64,000 bases of DNA from Teratosphaeria epicoccoides. Taxonomy: Eukaryota; Ascomycota; Dothideomycetes; Mycosphaerellales; Teratosphaeriaceae. The position numbers and the translations under genes were made by a program. Of this stretch, positions 9,711 to 22,120 are shown in pieces. The notes under the pieces are model-generated. The model made no database searches. It was not told where the DNA came from and saw nothing but the letters and a program-made list of their open reading frames with translations. The stretch spans positions 62,001 through 126,000 of the forward strand of contig JADDMT010000049.1 in the NCBI GenBank assembly GCA_021401465.1, read 5' to 3'. Within the stretch, counting starts at the first letter, position 1; each line of letters begins with the position of its first letter.

Positions 9711-11511
9711 TTAAGAATTCTGCTCCGAAACTCTTATCTTCCTATGAATCGACCTTCTTAAGCCCTGCTTACGCCTCCTCTACTCTTCGAATTCACAAAA
9801 AGCTTCTAGAGCGTTCTTGTAGTCTTCGGCCGGAACCTATTATGTGTACTTAGGTAGGTATCCTTTCTACTTTACTAGATAGTACGTTGCGCCTTTACGC
9901 CGCATACTGTCCTTAATACTCTTGACTTCCTATTCTTCGTTCTCTTCTGCTACTAGCATTAGGTCCGCAGGCTCTTTGCCCTTACGCTATACCTATAGTT
10001 CGAGTAGAGATACATAGAAGACATTATGCACATAATACGACAATAGTAACAATAGCTAGTACGCCTGCAAGCCTATTACATTACGTATCCGGAAGGGTCT
10101 AACAAACCTTGGCGTTATCTTCTTACTTAGAAGTTTTAGCTTAAGATTCTTTGTTAATAGTAATACCTTCGTACTAACTACGTACTATATCGGTTTAGCA
10201 TAGGCGTTATTATGTTTAATCTAGGATTCTAAGGCCTTTTTCTAGTGTTCTATTAGCACTAAATGTACCTCGCGCATATGCCACGCTAATTCCGTAGCGG
10301 CTAGCACCCTCTCCTTAGAAGACTTGTCCTAAGGCGGTTCTAGGTGTATTTCTAGATTAAAGCTATAAAGAATCTGAAATAGTAACATGCGTATAGTAGC
10401 ATGCACACTGTTATTAACTGCAAATTCCGCTATAGGAATTACGTTAGCCTAGGTATCCTAGTTCTTAGCGTAGTAGCACCGAAGGTACTACTTAAGAGTC
10501 TAGTTTATACGTTTAGTCTAACTATTAGTCTATAGAAAGAATGCTATACTTAGGTAGTACTTAACACGCGCCTTAAACACTAATTCTTGCTAGTATTTAC
10601 TAGTAAAGACAGAACCTTGATCTAATAGGATACTTTAGAGAACACTAAAGTACTATATAACTTCGTTACAAAGTAGTCGCGTAAGCTCGCTACTTGTGCA
10701 CTTTTTTGTATATAGGATGAAGACATTCATCTTCGAGTATTAGTTAACTACTATAAGGACAGCATTAACTACATTGCCTCTCTACTTTGCTAGTAGCAAA
10801 TTAGTAATGAAATCTAGAGTTAAGTCTTACTATAGTCTCTCTAGTAGTAGGAGCGCCTAAGCATTACTATAGGGGCGATAGCGCCGAGATTTGCTAATCT
10901 AGCATGTTTAGCAGGATTTGACATAGTTAGAGACATCCTGTTCTAGCGTCAGTTACTAGTATTTGCGTCTAAGAAGCGCGTTCGTCTTCTCTACGCTAAA
11001 ATGACCCGCAAGTTTATTGTTATGATAAATACAGAGGAGCTACAAACAGAGTATGTAGTTAGTAGGTACGTAGAGCCTATTATTAAAGTACTACAACTTG
11101 CCTGACTTAGTCTAGTACTTCAGACCGCCTGCGGTATCCTAGAGGGCTACACCCTTATTAATTAACTCTAGTTCTCGCTCTTCTAACTACTAAATAAGTC
11201 TCGAGACTTCTTTAAATAGTTCTTTAGACATTATATGCTTACTACATGTAAGCTACTTAACTACCGCATAGATCGAGCTAGACATAGTCGCTATAACCGC
11301 TAGATAGGAGGGTCCGTTGCTAGCGGAGGCTATGAGGCCCTATTAGACCTGTAGTCGACCTACAAGAGGAGCTAACGACAGATCGCTACCCTAAACTACA
11401 AGCTTCGTTTGTAGCATAGGGAGAAGCTTTTAGTCACGCTGCTCCCTAGTATTGTAGTCTAGTTGTCGCGAAGGACTGTTAGCTAGATTCATCTTTCTAG
11501 AACGATGCTAG
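9711..11511 (-). pseudogene. E1 gag-pol, 3' part (integrase and chromodomain)
   Basis: Carries the reading frame equivalent to residues about 1,055-1,654 of R1 gag-pol: the end of RNase H, the integrase zinc domain, the integrase core and the chromodomain, ending at TAA 9,713-9,711. Many TAG codons. Cut at 11,511 by E2's insertion site. Together with 11,921-15,089 it gives exactly 4,965 nt when one copy of the 5-bp duplication is removed. Confidence 0.85.
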
Positions 11512-11871
11512 TAATACGGTTAATACTAGGGGGCTATTAGAGCCGCATAGGTTCTAATGCCCGCCCTTAGCATGTAGTAACCCTACTATACATAGCAAGG
11601 GGATCCTTCGTACATACGTTAGCTTATATGCCGTCTAAGTAGGATTAATAGTTGACGTAGGATGCCCCTACGTCGCTAACCTTACGATACCTCTGCGAGG
11701 ATAGGCTTGGACGAGCTTTCCCTAATTAAGGGGCGTTAGGGGTTATAAGCACCTCTAGCGCTACCTCTGCGATAAACAGAAAGTAGCGCTATCTTGTACC
11801 TATTAACAGGTCGGATTACTCTGTTACACTACGAGATATTTCTATATCATATAGCATATATATCTATATTA
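11512..11871 (+). repeat. Plus-oriented R1 LTR at the inversion breakpoint
   Basis: 360 bp, TAATACGG to CTATATTA. On its left is the integrase end of E1; on its right is the start of the E1 gag region. It should be a hybrid: left part from E2's 5' LTR, right part from E1's 5' LTR, joined when the inversion formed. Confidence 0.8.
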
Positions 11872-11920
11872 GTTCTGCTTTCTCCCCCCTGCTTTATAGT
11901 CTAGTAGAGAATACTACGAT

Positions 11921-14900
11921 ATGTCTAGAGTACTACGAACTTGCAACTAACGCGTAGCGAGCGCTATCCTAAGCGCCCGCGATAGCGAAGCTAGCCTAAG
12001 TAACTAGCCTGTAGAAGTACCCCCTATAAGCGACACTACATTAAGCGACAGTTCTACTAGAGGCTTATTACGTAGAAGACAAGGTAATAGGCCCCCTGTA
12101 TAGGGACTACAGCTAACCCTGACTATCGACCTAGCCCTTGTAGCCATGATTGTCGATTAGGTCGCGAACTGCCTTGCGAACTAGAGCTAGAGCCGTACTG
12201 CTTCTAATAGCGACAACAGCGAGGACGACAAAGACGTCGCTATAAGCAGTACTAATAAACTAGCGGAAGAAGAAATCTAGCGAGATTTCACGCTAGGGAC
12301 CCGCGAAGATAACGCACTAGTAGGCGCAGACCCTCCGCGTATGCCTGCGAATCTAGTGCTTAAATTCGGGGCCATAGTAGGCTAACTAGGAGGTAGTCAT
12401 AACGCACGTAACCTGAAGCCATTTAAGGGAGACACCTTAAAGGAGGCTTGAACTTTCTTGCAGGTATGTAAGGCAGTTTTTATGCTTAACCTACGCGGAT
12501 ATTCTATAGAGGGCAAACGAGTTGCCTTTAGTGTAATGTAGCTCGAAGAGGATAAGGAACCTCGTAACAATTAGCATAAGCGGTATGACCTTATGCGGGT
12601 CTATAACAGAACGTATACATAGGCGGACTTTCGCTAGTTCTATGTTAACTAGGTCGAGGATCTAGGGAACCGCGCCCTTACTATGTCTGTCGAGTATAAG
12701 AAGGCTAAGTAGGAGAAGGGACAAATAACCTCTAGCTTCGCTACCTACCTCGCTATACTCGAGGGATAGATGCTACCCTATACTAAGACGTAACGTAAGC
12801 GGCACCTACTCGTTAAACTTAATGACGATCTTTAGAACATAATCATGACTTTTCATGAACTTCTAATAACTCGGCAAGCCCTCATGTCCCTTGCGACACG
12901 TATAGAGATTACCTTAAAGCGAAATGGAAAATCGGGTAGCAAGGATAATAAGCGTCTAAGCCCTAAGGACCTACTAAAGGGCTGCTATTATAAGCGCCCT
13001 AAGGGTCACGTCTAACGCGGTAGTTTATTCCGGAGGAGCAAGCCCTCTAAGCCTAAAGACAGTAGCGAGAAGCCTCTAAGCAGCTACTACATCTGTAGAG
13101 CGAGGGACTACTAGGCGGCTTGCTGTCCTAAACGAAGTAATAGGAAGAAGGTAAGCAAGGTGTCCGAAACCTCCCTAGAGGGGAGGCAAAAGAAGGACAA
13201 GCCTAAGACAACTGAATAGCTACTACGGGTATCTAAGCTGTCTGTTACTAATAGTATAGACTCGTGGCCTGCCTAGCGCCTATCTAGTACGGTCCGAGTT
13301 AATAGCTCGCTTAAGCTAGTAGACTATATGTTAGACGACCTTGCGGAGGTTAACGTGATACCCTAGTAGGTAATCGTATAGCTTAGTTTAAAGCCGATCC
13401 TAGGAGCCCTGCTACCTACTATGAAGTCCTTTTAGGGCGAAGGCGTAGCGGCTCGAGGCGCGTATAACGTGCGCCTCTAACTCGCGGACTCCTTACGAGA
13501 AGTACGCAAGACTAACGAAGTCTTCTACGCTAAAGACGTTCCTAATAAGGAGCTCCTACTTGGCCGCCCTTAGCGCTACAAGCAGGGAGTCGTTGTTAAT
13601 AGAGCTACCGACAATTAGTTCTACGGCTCTATAGGCGAAGTTCCTATAGTAAGGATGTATAACACACATAGCTTCTACAAGGACATGAAGAAGGTCTAAT
13701 GTATGTATGCGGTCCGCATATAGAACGTTAAGGAAGACGTTACCCTTCTGCCTAAGTTAGAGGAATACGCCGATATTTTCGACGTAGAGGCTACGGCCTA
13801 TGCCTAGGCCCTAGACGCGGAACATGCGATTAACCTTAAGGAGGGTTGTAATCCTCCGCATTAACCTCTATACCCTATGTTAGAATCGTAGCTTAAAACA
13901 CTTTGAGACTACCTCTACAAGGTGTAAAGGAACACGTAGATCCGACGAAGCGACAGCGAGGCTAGAGCGTTAGTTATGTTCGTCCTAAAGAAGGATAACA
14001 CACTCCGCCTATACGTTAACTATAGGGGCCTTAACGCGGTAACTTAGAAGAACCGCTACCCCCTACTACTTATTAGCAAGACGCTTGACTGCCTTAGTCG
14101 CGCTGCTATCTTCTTGTCTATTGACTTAAAGGACGCCTACTACTAGATACTAATCCGAAAGGGCGACAAGTAGAAGACTATATTCCGAACGTAGTATAGA
14201 TACTTTAAGTATATAGTAATGCTATTTAGCTTAACTAACGTACTAGCGACGTTCTAAGCGTATATTAACTAGGCCCTAGCCGGCCTCGTTAACACCTGCT
14301 ACGTAGTATATTTAGACGATATACTAGTCTACTCTAACTTGAAGGAAGAGCATATTCGGCATCTAAGGATAGTACTCGAATAGCTCTACAAGTTTGCTCT
14401 GTATGCAAACCTAAAGAAGTACTTATTCCTAACAGATAAGATTAAGTTCCTTGGATATATCGTCTCTATAGAAGGAGTCATCATAGATGACTAAAGGGTT
14501 TCCGCAATCGCGGATTAGCTGTAGCTAACTACTCTCCTAGAAGTACAGGTGTTCCTAGGATTTACGAACTTCTATTACAGACTTATATAATCCTACTCGA
14601 AGATCGTGGCTCCCCTTACGGCCCTCGCAAAGGGCGCGATTTAAGGAAAAAAGCTAGGGATAGTGCCTTAGGAGGAGGCTTAGAATAAGGCTTTCTCTAA
14701 ACTTAAAGCAGCTTTTTAAACTACGCCTATACTATAGTACTTTGACCTTGCTACGAAGATCCGAATAGAGACTAATACTTCAAAATTCGTAATAGCCGCA
14801 ATTATATCGCAGCTCTAGTTACACGAAGGTAGTACGCGATAGTACCTAATTGCCTTTTAGTCGCGGAAGATGCAGGGCGCTAAGCTTAACTACAAGACTT

Positions 14901-15089
14901 ACAACTAAGAGCTTTTAGCTATTGTTGACAGCTTCAAGGAGTACTAATACTACCTCGAAGGCGCAGCGTACCCTATTAAGGTGCTTACTAACTATAATAA
15001 CCTTCGTAGCTTTATAGGCATAAAGTAGCTAAGTAGTCGGCAAGCAAGGTAGGCGACTTTCCTTACTAGCTTTAACTTCGTTATCTAGC
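11921..15089 (+). pseudogene. E1 gag-pol, 5' part (gag, protease, RT, RNase H), inverted
   Basis: ATG 11,921 opens the R1 gag-pol frame. It covers about 1,056 codons: gag, zinc knuckle, protease, reverse transcriptase (YLDDIL readable near 14,310) and RNase H. It breaks at CTAGC, the E2 target site, exactly where the 3' part at 11,511 resumes on the other strand. Frequent TAG stops; more mutated than E3 or E6. Confidence 0.85.
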
Positions 15090-15449
15090 TAATATAGATA
15101 TATATGCTATATAATATAGAAATATCTCGTAGTGTAACAGAGTAATCCGACCTTTTAATAGGTACAAGATAGCGCTACTTTCTGCTTATTGCAGAGGTAG
15201 CGCTAGAGGTACTTATAACCCCTGAAGCCCCTTAATTAGGGAAAGCATGTCTGAGCCTATCCCTATAGGGGTATCGTAGGGTTAGCGACATAGGGGCATC
15301 CTACGTTAACCATTAATCCTACTTAGACAGCATATAAGCTAACGTATATACGAAGGACCCCCTTGCTACATGTAGTAGGGTCACTACATGCTAAGGGCAG
15401 GCATCAGAACCTATGCGGCTCTAATAGCCCCCTAGTATTAACCGTATTA
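15090..15449 (-). repeat. E2 3' LTR
   Basis: 360 bp. Preceded by CTAGC, the E1 target duplication, and followed by the R1 polypurine-tract complement, so its outer edge is E2's original 3' end. Confidence 0.85.
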
Positions 15450-16247
15450 CTACCCCTCCTCCTATAAGGATGTCCCTAGCCTTACCGAGTAATACACGCG
15501 GAACATATAGGGCATAGGATGTAGCATGCTTATACTACGCAAGAGTAAATAGGTAGATAGCCTATGTAACATATGTTATGCGCATACTTTAACACCTTCG
15601 TAGTAAGTACAAGGCGGAGGCTACTAACTTAGGCGGGTTTTAATCTGTTACATGTTAGGCAGCTTCATAACACCTTCGCTTTACATGCAGATCAAGATAT
15701 TAGGAAACTACAAGTATGTACTTTAGTTAATCTTTGAAATAGTAGGGCGAGCATGCACGCTAGCCTCGCTAAGTAGCTTAGCCGTCCCTATTTAGTCGTG
15801 ACTATAAAGAAGGTATCGTAGAACCTTAGGGTAGTAGGAATGTACGCAGACACTCTACGCGTACTACTCGAAACAGCAGGAGCGCGCTCCTAGCGCGGGC
15901 CTTGCTACATTTTCATGCTAGTAGACTAGCACGAGTATAGTTAGCGTACATGCGTAATAGCCGCGTTATCTGTTCTTGCATTATTCGGTCCCCTTATAAG
16001 TTAACTAAAGGTAGGTACTCTGCGCATGTAGTTTGAGTTACTAGCTTAACGGTTGCGGTAGGTAACAGAGAGGCTGTTAGGGGGTATAAAAACCTCGTCG
16101 CTTTCCTAAACTTCCTATTCTAAAACACTAACATTAGCCTCCGCTTCCATTCTGCTTAGCTTGCGCCTTGCTATGTCTGTAGGTCTAAACTAGAGCTCCT
16201 TCTTCTTCAATTAATTAATTAAGATTAATTAACTCATCTTAGTAATA

Positions 16248-16606
16248 ATAGCTTATATGCTACAGACTAAGTTTGACGCTACTCGCTCTGCCCGCGACTG
16301 TTGCTTATGTCGACAATGCCTTAATAACCTTAGTAGCTAAGCTACATACATCTCTCCTCCGCGTGTTAGTAAGGCGTCCCCTACCTGCGAGGTATGCGTG
16401 GCTTATACTAATCGAAGCGTAGCCGAGATCTACGTTAGCGGATTTAATGAGGGTAGTGTCTACTACAATTATGTCAACTATAATAGCAAGCATCAAAAAT
16501 GCCAAGACCTCCCTAAAGAGGTATATAGTAAGTATAACTAGCTCTGCCGTAACATCGATGACTTCTAGAGTACGCGTGACAAGGGGATTACTAAAGGTAC
16601 TCTAAC
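16248..16606 (+). pseudogene. R1 antisense ORF, E2 copy, first part
   Basis: First 359 nt of the antisense frame, with ATA at the start position and a TATAAAAA box at 16,085. It carries the Cys-rich part. One codon, CAA, here still reads Gln where E6 has TAA, direct evidence that such stops are mutated Gln codons. Interrupted by E3 after 16,606. Confidence 0.8.
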
Positions 16607-16966
16607 TAATACGGTTGATACTAGGGGACCATCTAAACCGCATGGGTTCTAATAGCCGCCCTTAGCATGCAGTGACCCTGCCACATATGGCAAGGGGGTC
16701 CTTCGTATATACGTTAGCTCGTATGTCGTCCGAGTGGGATCAGTTGTCGATGTAGGACGCCCCTACGTCGCTGACCCTATAGTACCCCTACGGGGTTAGG
16801 CTCGGACATGCTTTCCCTAATTAAGGAGCGTCGGGGGTTATAAGCACCCTTAGCGCTACCTCTGCGATAAGCAGAAATCAGCGCTGTCTTATACCTACTA
16901 AAAGGTCGGATTACTCTGCTACACTACGAGATATTTTCATATCATATAGCACATACATCTATATTA
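16607..16966 (+). repeat. E3 5' LTR
   Basis: 360 bp, TAATACGG to CTATATTA. A TATAAG box at 16,839-16,844 is the likely U3 promoter, with the start site expected near 16,870-16,875. Bases around 16,870 (GCAGAAATCAG) are the mutated form of the AGAAAGCAG word that is complementary to the post-LTR site. Confidence 0.9.
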
Positions 16967-16978
16967 GTTCTGCTTTCT
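16967..16978 (+). promoter_or_regulatory. Candidate self-priming primer-binding site of E3
   Basis: GTTCTGCTTTCT follows the LTR directly. It lacks the TGG that a tRNA 3'-CCA end would need. CTGCTTTCT is the reverse complement of AGAAAGCAG in the R1 LTR, about 34 bases downstream of the TATA box (seen unmutated in E3's 3' LTR at 24,681-24,689). This is the Tf1 arrangement, inferred here. Confidence 0.5.
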
Positions 16979-17015
16979 CCCCCCTGCTTTGCAGTCTAGC
17001 AGAGAATACTACGAT

Positions 17016-20000
17016 ATGTCTAGAGTACCACGAACTCGCAACTAACGCGTAGCGAGCGCTATCCCGAGCGCCCGCGATGGCGAAGCTAGCCTGAGTAACT
17101 AGCCCGCAGAAGTAACCGCTACGAGCGACACTGCATTAAGCGACAGTTCCGCTAGAGGACAATTACGCGGCGGACTAGGTAATAGACCCCCCGCACAGGG
17201 ACCGCAGCTAACCCTGACTATCGACCTGGCCCTCGTAGCCATGATTGTCGATTAGGTCGCGAACTACCTTGCGAACTAGAGCTAGAGCCGTACCGCTCCT
17301 AGTAGCGACAACGGCGAGGACGACGAAGACGTCGCCATAAGTAGTACTAACGAACTAGCGGACGAAGAAATCTAGCGAGATTTCACGCTAGGGACCCGCG
17401 AAGATAACTTACTAGGAGGCGCAGACCCTCCGCGTGTGCCTGCGAACTTGGTGCCTGAATTCAGGGCCATAGTAGGCTAACTAGGAGGTAGTCGTAACGC
17501 ACGTAACCTGAAGCCGTTCAAGGGAGACACCTTGAAGGAGGCTCGAACTTTCTTGTAGGCATGTAAGGCAGTTTTCGTGCTTAACCTACGCGGATATTCT
17601 ACAGAGGGCGAACGAGTCGCCTTTAGTGTGATGTAGCTTGAAGAGGATAAGGAACCTCGCAACAATTAGCATGAGCAGTATGACCTTATGCGGGTCTATG
17701 ACAGAACGTATACGTAGGCGGACTTTCGCTAGTTCTATGTCGACTAGGTCGAGGATCCAGGGAATCGCGCCCTTACCGTGTCTGTCGAGTATGAGAAGGC
17801 TAAGCAGGGGAAGGGACAAACAACCTCTAGCTTCGCTACCTATCTCGCTACACTCGAGGGACAGATGCTACCCTATACTAAGACGTAACACGTGCGGCAC
17901 TTGCTCGTCAAACTCGATGATGATCTTCGGAACATAATCATGACTTTTCATGAACTTCTGACAACTCGGCAAGACCTCGTGTCCCTTGCGACACGTATGG
18001 AAATCACCTTGAAGCGAAATGGAAAATCGGGCGGTAAGGACAATAAGCGTCTAAGCCCCGAGGACCCCCCGAAGGGCCGCTATCACAAGCGCCCTAGGGG
18101 CCACGTCTAACGCGGTAGTTCATTCCGGAGGAGCAAGCCCTCCGAGCCAAAAGACAGTGGCGAGAAGCCTCCGAGTAGCTGCCACATCTGTGGAGCGAGG
18201 GACTACTAGGCGGCTCGCTGTCCTAAACGAAGTAATAGGAAGAAGGTAAGCAAGGTGTCTGAAACCTCCCTAGAGGGGAGGCGAAAGAAGGACAAGCCCG
18301 AGACAACCGAATGGCTACCGCGGGTATCTAAGCTGTCTGTTACTAATAGTGTAGACTCGTGGCCTGCCTGGCGCCTATCTGGCGCGGTCTGAGTTAATGG
18401 CTCGCTCGAGCTAGTAGACTGTATGTTAGATGACCTTGCGGAGGTTAATGTAATACCCTAGAGGGTAATCATACGGCTCGGTTTAAAGCCGATCCTAGGA
18501 GCCCTGCTGCCTACTATGAAGTCTTTTCGGGGCGAAGGCGTAGCGGCTCGAGGCGCGTACAACGTGCGCCTCTAACTCGCGGACTCCTCGGGAGAAGTGC
18601 GCGAGACTAACGAAGTCTTCTACGCTAAAGACGTTCCTGATAAGGAGCTCCTGCTCGGCCGCCCTTAGCGCTACAAGCAGGGAGTCGTTGTTAATAGAGC
18701 TACTGACAACTAGTTCTACGGCTCTATAGGCGAAGTTCCTGCGGTACAGATGCGTGACGCACATAGCTTCTACAAGGACACGAAGAAGGTCTAATGCGTG
18801 TATGCGGTCCGCATACAGAACGTCAAGGAAAACGTTACCCTTCTACCTGAGTTAGAGGAATACGCCGATATTTTCGACGCAGAGGCTACGGCCTATGCCC
18901 GGGCCCTAGACGCGGAACATGCGATCGACCTTAAGGAGGGTTACAATCCTCTACATCGACCTCTGTACCCTATGTCGGAATCGTAGCTTGAAACACTTCG
19001 AGACTACCTCTACAAGGCGCAAAGGAACGCGTGGATCCGACGAAGCGACAGCGAGGCTAGAGCGTTAGTTATGTTCGTCCTGAAGAAGGACAACATACTC
19101 CGCCTATGCGTTAACTATAGGAGCCTTAACGCGGTAACCTAGAAGAACTGCTGCCCCCTACTACTTATTAGCGAGACGCTTGACCGCCTTGGTCGCGCTG
19201 CCATCTTCTCGTCTATCGACTTGAAGGACGCCTACTACTAGATACCGATCCGAAAGGGCGACGAGTAGAAGACTACATTCCGAACGCAGTATAGACACTT
19301 CGAGTATACGGTGATGCCATTTAGCTTAACTAACGCACTAGCAACGTTCTAAGCGTATATTAACCGGGCCCTAGCCGGCCTCGTTGACACCTGCTACGTA
19401 GTGTATTTAGACGATATACTAGTCTATTCCGACTTGAAGGAGAAGCATATGCGGCATCTAAGTATAGTGCTCGAACGGCTCCGCAAGTTCGCTCTCTACG
19501 CGAACCTAAAGAAGTGCTCATTCCTGACGGATAGGATTAAGTTTCTCGGATACATCGTCTCTACGGAAGGAGTCATCATGGATGACTAAAGGGTGTCCGC
19601 AATCGCGGAGTAGCCGCGGCTGACTACCCTCCGAGAAGTGCAGGTGTTCCTAGGATTTACTAACTTCTACCGCAGATTCATACGATCTTACTCGAAGATC
19701 GTGGCTCCCCTCACGGCCCTCGCAAAGGGCGCGGTTCGAGGAAAAAAGCCAGGGAAAGTGCCTTAGGAGGAGGCTTAGAGCAAGGCCTTCTCTAAACTCA
19801 AAGCAGCTTTTCAAACTACGCCTATACTTCGGCACTTTGACCCCGCTACGAAGATCCGGATAGAGACTAATGCTTCAAAATTCGCAATAGCCGCAATTAT
19901 ATCGCAGCTCTAGTCGCACGAAGGCAGTGCGCGATAGTACCCGATTGCCTTCTAGTCGCGGAAGATGCAGGGCGCTAAGCTTAACTACGAGACTCACGAC

Positions 20001-21980
20001 TAAGAGCTTTTAGCTATTGTTGACGGCTTCAAGGAGTACTAACACTACCTCGAAGGCGCGGCGCACCCTATTAAGGTGCTTATTAACCATAACAACCTTC
20101 GCGGCTTCATGGGCATGAAGCAGCTAAGTAGTCGGCAAGCAAGGTAGGCGACTTTCCTCGCTAGCTTTGACTTCGTTATCTAGCATCGTTCTAGAAAGAC
20201 GAATCTGGCCGACGGTCCTTCGCGACGACTAGACTACGACACTAGGGAAGAGGGTGACTAACAGCTTCTCCCTACGCTGCAAACGAAGCTTGTAGTTTAG
20301 GGCGGCGATCTGTCGTTAGCTCCTCTTGTAGGTCGACTGCGGGTCTAATGGGGCCTCATGGCCCCCGCTAGTAACGAACCCTCCTATCTGGCAGTTATGG
20401 CAACCGTGTCTAGCTTGATCCGTGCGGTAGTTAACCGGCTTACATGTAGTAAGCATGCGATGTCTGAAGAACCCTTTAAAGAAGTCTCGAGACTTATTCA
20501 GCGGTTACAAGAGCGAGAACTAGAGTTAATTAATGAGGGTGTAGCCCTCTAGGACACCGCAGGCGGTCCGAAGTACTAGACCAAGTCAGGCGACTTGTAG
20601 TACTTTAACAATAGGCTCTACGTACCCGCTAACCGCGTACTCTGTTCGCAGCTCCTCTGTATTCATCATGACAATAAACTCGCGGGCCATTTTGGCGTAG
20701 AGAAGACGAACGCACTTCTCGGACGAAAATACTAGTAGCCTACGCTAGAACAGGATGTCTCTGACTATGTCAAATCCTGCTAGACGTGCCAGATTAGCAA
20801 ATCTCGGCGCTATCGCCCCTACGGCGATACTCAGGCGCTCCTACTACTAGAGAGGCCATGGCAAGACTTGACCATAGATTTCATTACTAATTTGCCGCTA
20901 GCAAAGTAGAAGGGCGATGTGGTTAATACTGTCCTTGTAGTAGTCGACTAATACTCGAAGATGAATGTCTTCATCCTATGTACGAAAAGGTGCACAAGCG
21001 GCGAGCTTGCGCGGCTACTTCGCGACGAAGTCATACAGCGCTTTAGTGTCCCCCGAAGTATCCTATCAGATCGAGGTTCTGTCTTTACTAGTGAATACTA
21101 GCAAGAATTTGTGTTTGAAGCGCGTGTTAAGCACCGCCTAAGTACAGCATTCTATCTACAGACTAATGGTCAGACTAAACGTATGAACTAGACTCTTGAG
21201 TAGTACCTCTAGTGCTACTACGCTAAGAACTAGGATGCCTAGGCCGACGCAATTCCTATGGCGGAATTTGCAGTTAATAACAGCGTATATGCTGCTATGC
21301 GCATGTCGCCATTTCAGATTCTTTATGGCTTTAATCCGGAAATACACCTAGAACTGCCTCGGGACGAGTCTTCTAAGGAGAGGGTGCTAGCTGCCGCGGA
21401 ATTAGCGCGGCGTATGCGCGAGGTACATTCGGTGCTAATAGAACACTAGAAAAAGGCCTCAGAATCCCAGATTAAACATAATAACGCCTATGCTAAACCG
21501 ATGTAGTACGCAGTTAGTACGAAGGTGTTACTGTTGACAAAGAATCTTAAGCTGAAACTTCTAAGCAAGAAGATGACGCCAAGGTTCGTCGGACCCTTCC
21601 GGATACGCGACGTAATAGGCTTGCAGGCGTACCGGCTATTGTTGCTATCGTCGTATCATGTGCATGACGTCTTCTACGTATCTCTACTCGAACTATAGGT
21701 ACAGCGCGAGGGCGAAGAGCCCGCGGACCTGATGCTAGTAGCAGAAGAGAACGAAGAGTAGGAAGTCGAGGGTATTAAGGACAGTATGCGGCGTAAGGGC
21801 GCAACGTACTATCTAGTGAAGTAGAAAGGATACCTACCTAAGTATACACAATAGGTTCTAGCTAAAGACTACAAGAACGCTCCGGAAGCTATTCGTGAAT
21901 TCGAAGAGTAGAGGAAGCGTAAGCAGGGCTTGAGAAGGTCGATTCATGGGAAGATAAGGGTTCCGGAGCAGAATTCTTAA
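17016..21980 (+). pseudogene. R1 gag-pol polyprotein, E3 copy (reference copy)
   Basis: One 4,965-nt frame (1,654 codons) from ATG 17,016 to TAA, with no gag/pol frameshift; E6, E4 and E5 have the same length. Order: gag (about 1-370); zinc knuckle C389-x2-C392-x9-C402, whose His397 is now Tyr; protease-like segment around D472-D-L-A475; reverse transcriptase with YLDDIL at 797-802; RNase H with the catalytic Asp952 now Asn; integrase zinc domain from His1217; integrase core D1288, D1352 and position 1388, where Glu is expected but Lys is found; chromodomain about 1,583-1,635 (YYLVKWKGY). The polyprotein would make virus-like particles, copy the RNA and integrate it, with the chromodomain guiding it to heterochromatin. 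Frequent TAG stops at CAG/TGG positions make it dead. It belongs to the chromovirus branch of Ty3/gypsy. Confidence 0.92.
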
Positions 21981-22120
21981 CACGTGTATGTAGCGTATAA
22001 CGCGCAAAGTAACAACGAGAAGCAAACGCCCTACTCATATATCATTAATACCTAAAGGCACACCTAGAATAAACCTAAGAAGAACAAGAGACATGCTCGG
22101 ATTAGCTTCGTAGCTAATGC

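Larger units (their letters stand above)
6915..15089 (-). mobile_element. E1: R1 chromovirus copy, 5' half inverted
   Basis: E1 was a full-length minus-oriented R1 copy. Its 3' LTR is 6,915-7,274 and its 3' part 7,275-11,511. Its 5' part now lies at 11,872-15,089 in plus orientation, next to a plus-oriented LTR at 11,512. The parts add up: 360 + 4,237 + 3,213 + 360 = 8,170 bp, the exact length of intact copies, after removing the 5-bp duplication GCTAG/CTAGC (11,507-11,511 and 15,085-15,089). That duplication marks where E2 inserted. The inversion needs only one exchange between E2's 5' LTR and E1's 5' LTR. Heavily RIP-mutated. Confidence 0.85.

Noticed and set aside
16967..16995. tRNA primer-binding site after the R1 5' LTR
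   Set aside because: No copy reads TGG after the LTR. RIP could remove it in principle, but all copies start GTTCT, which is not a RIP derivative of TGG.
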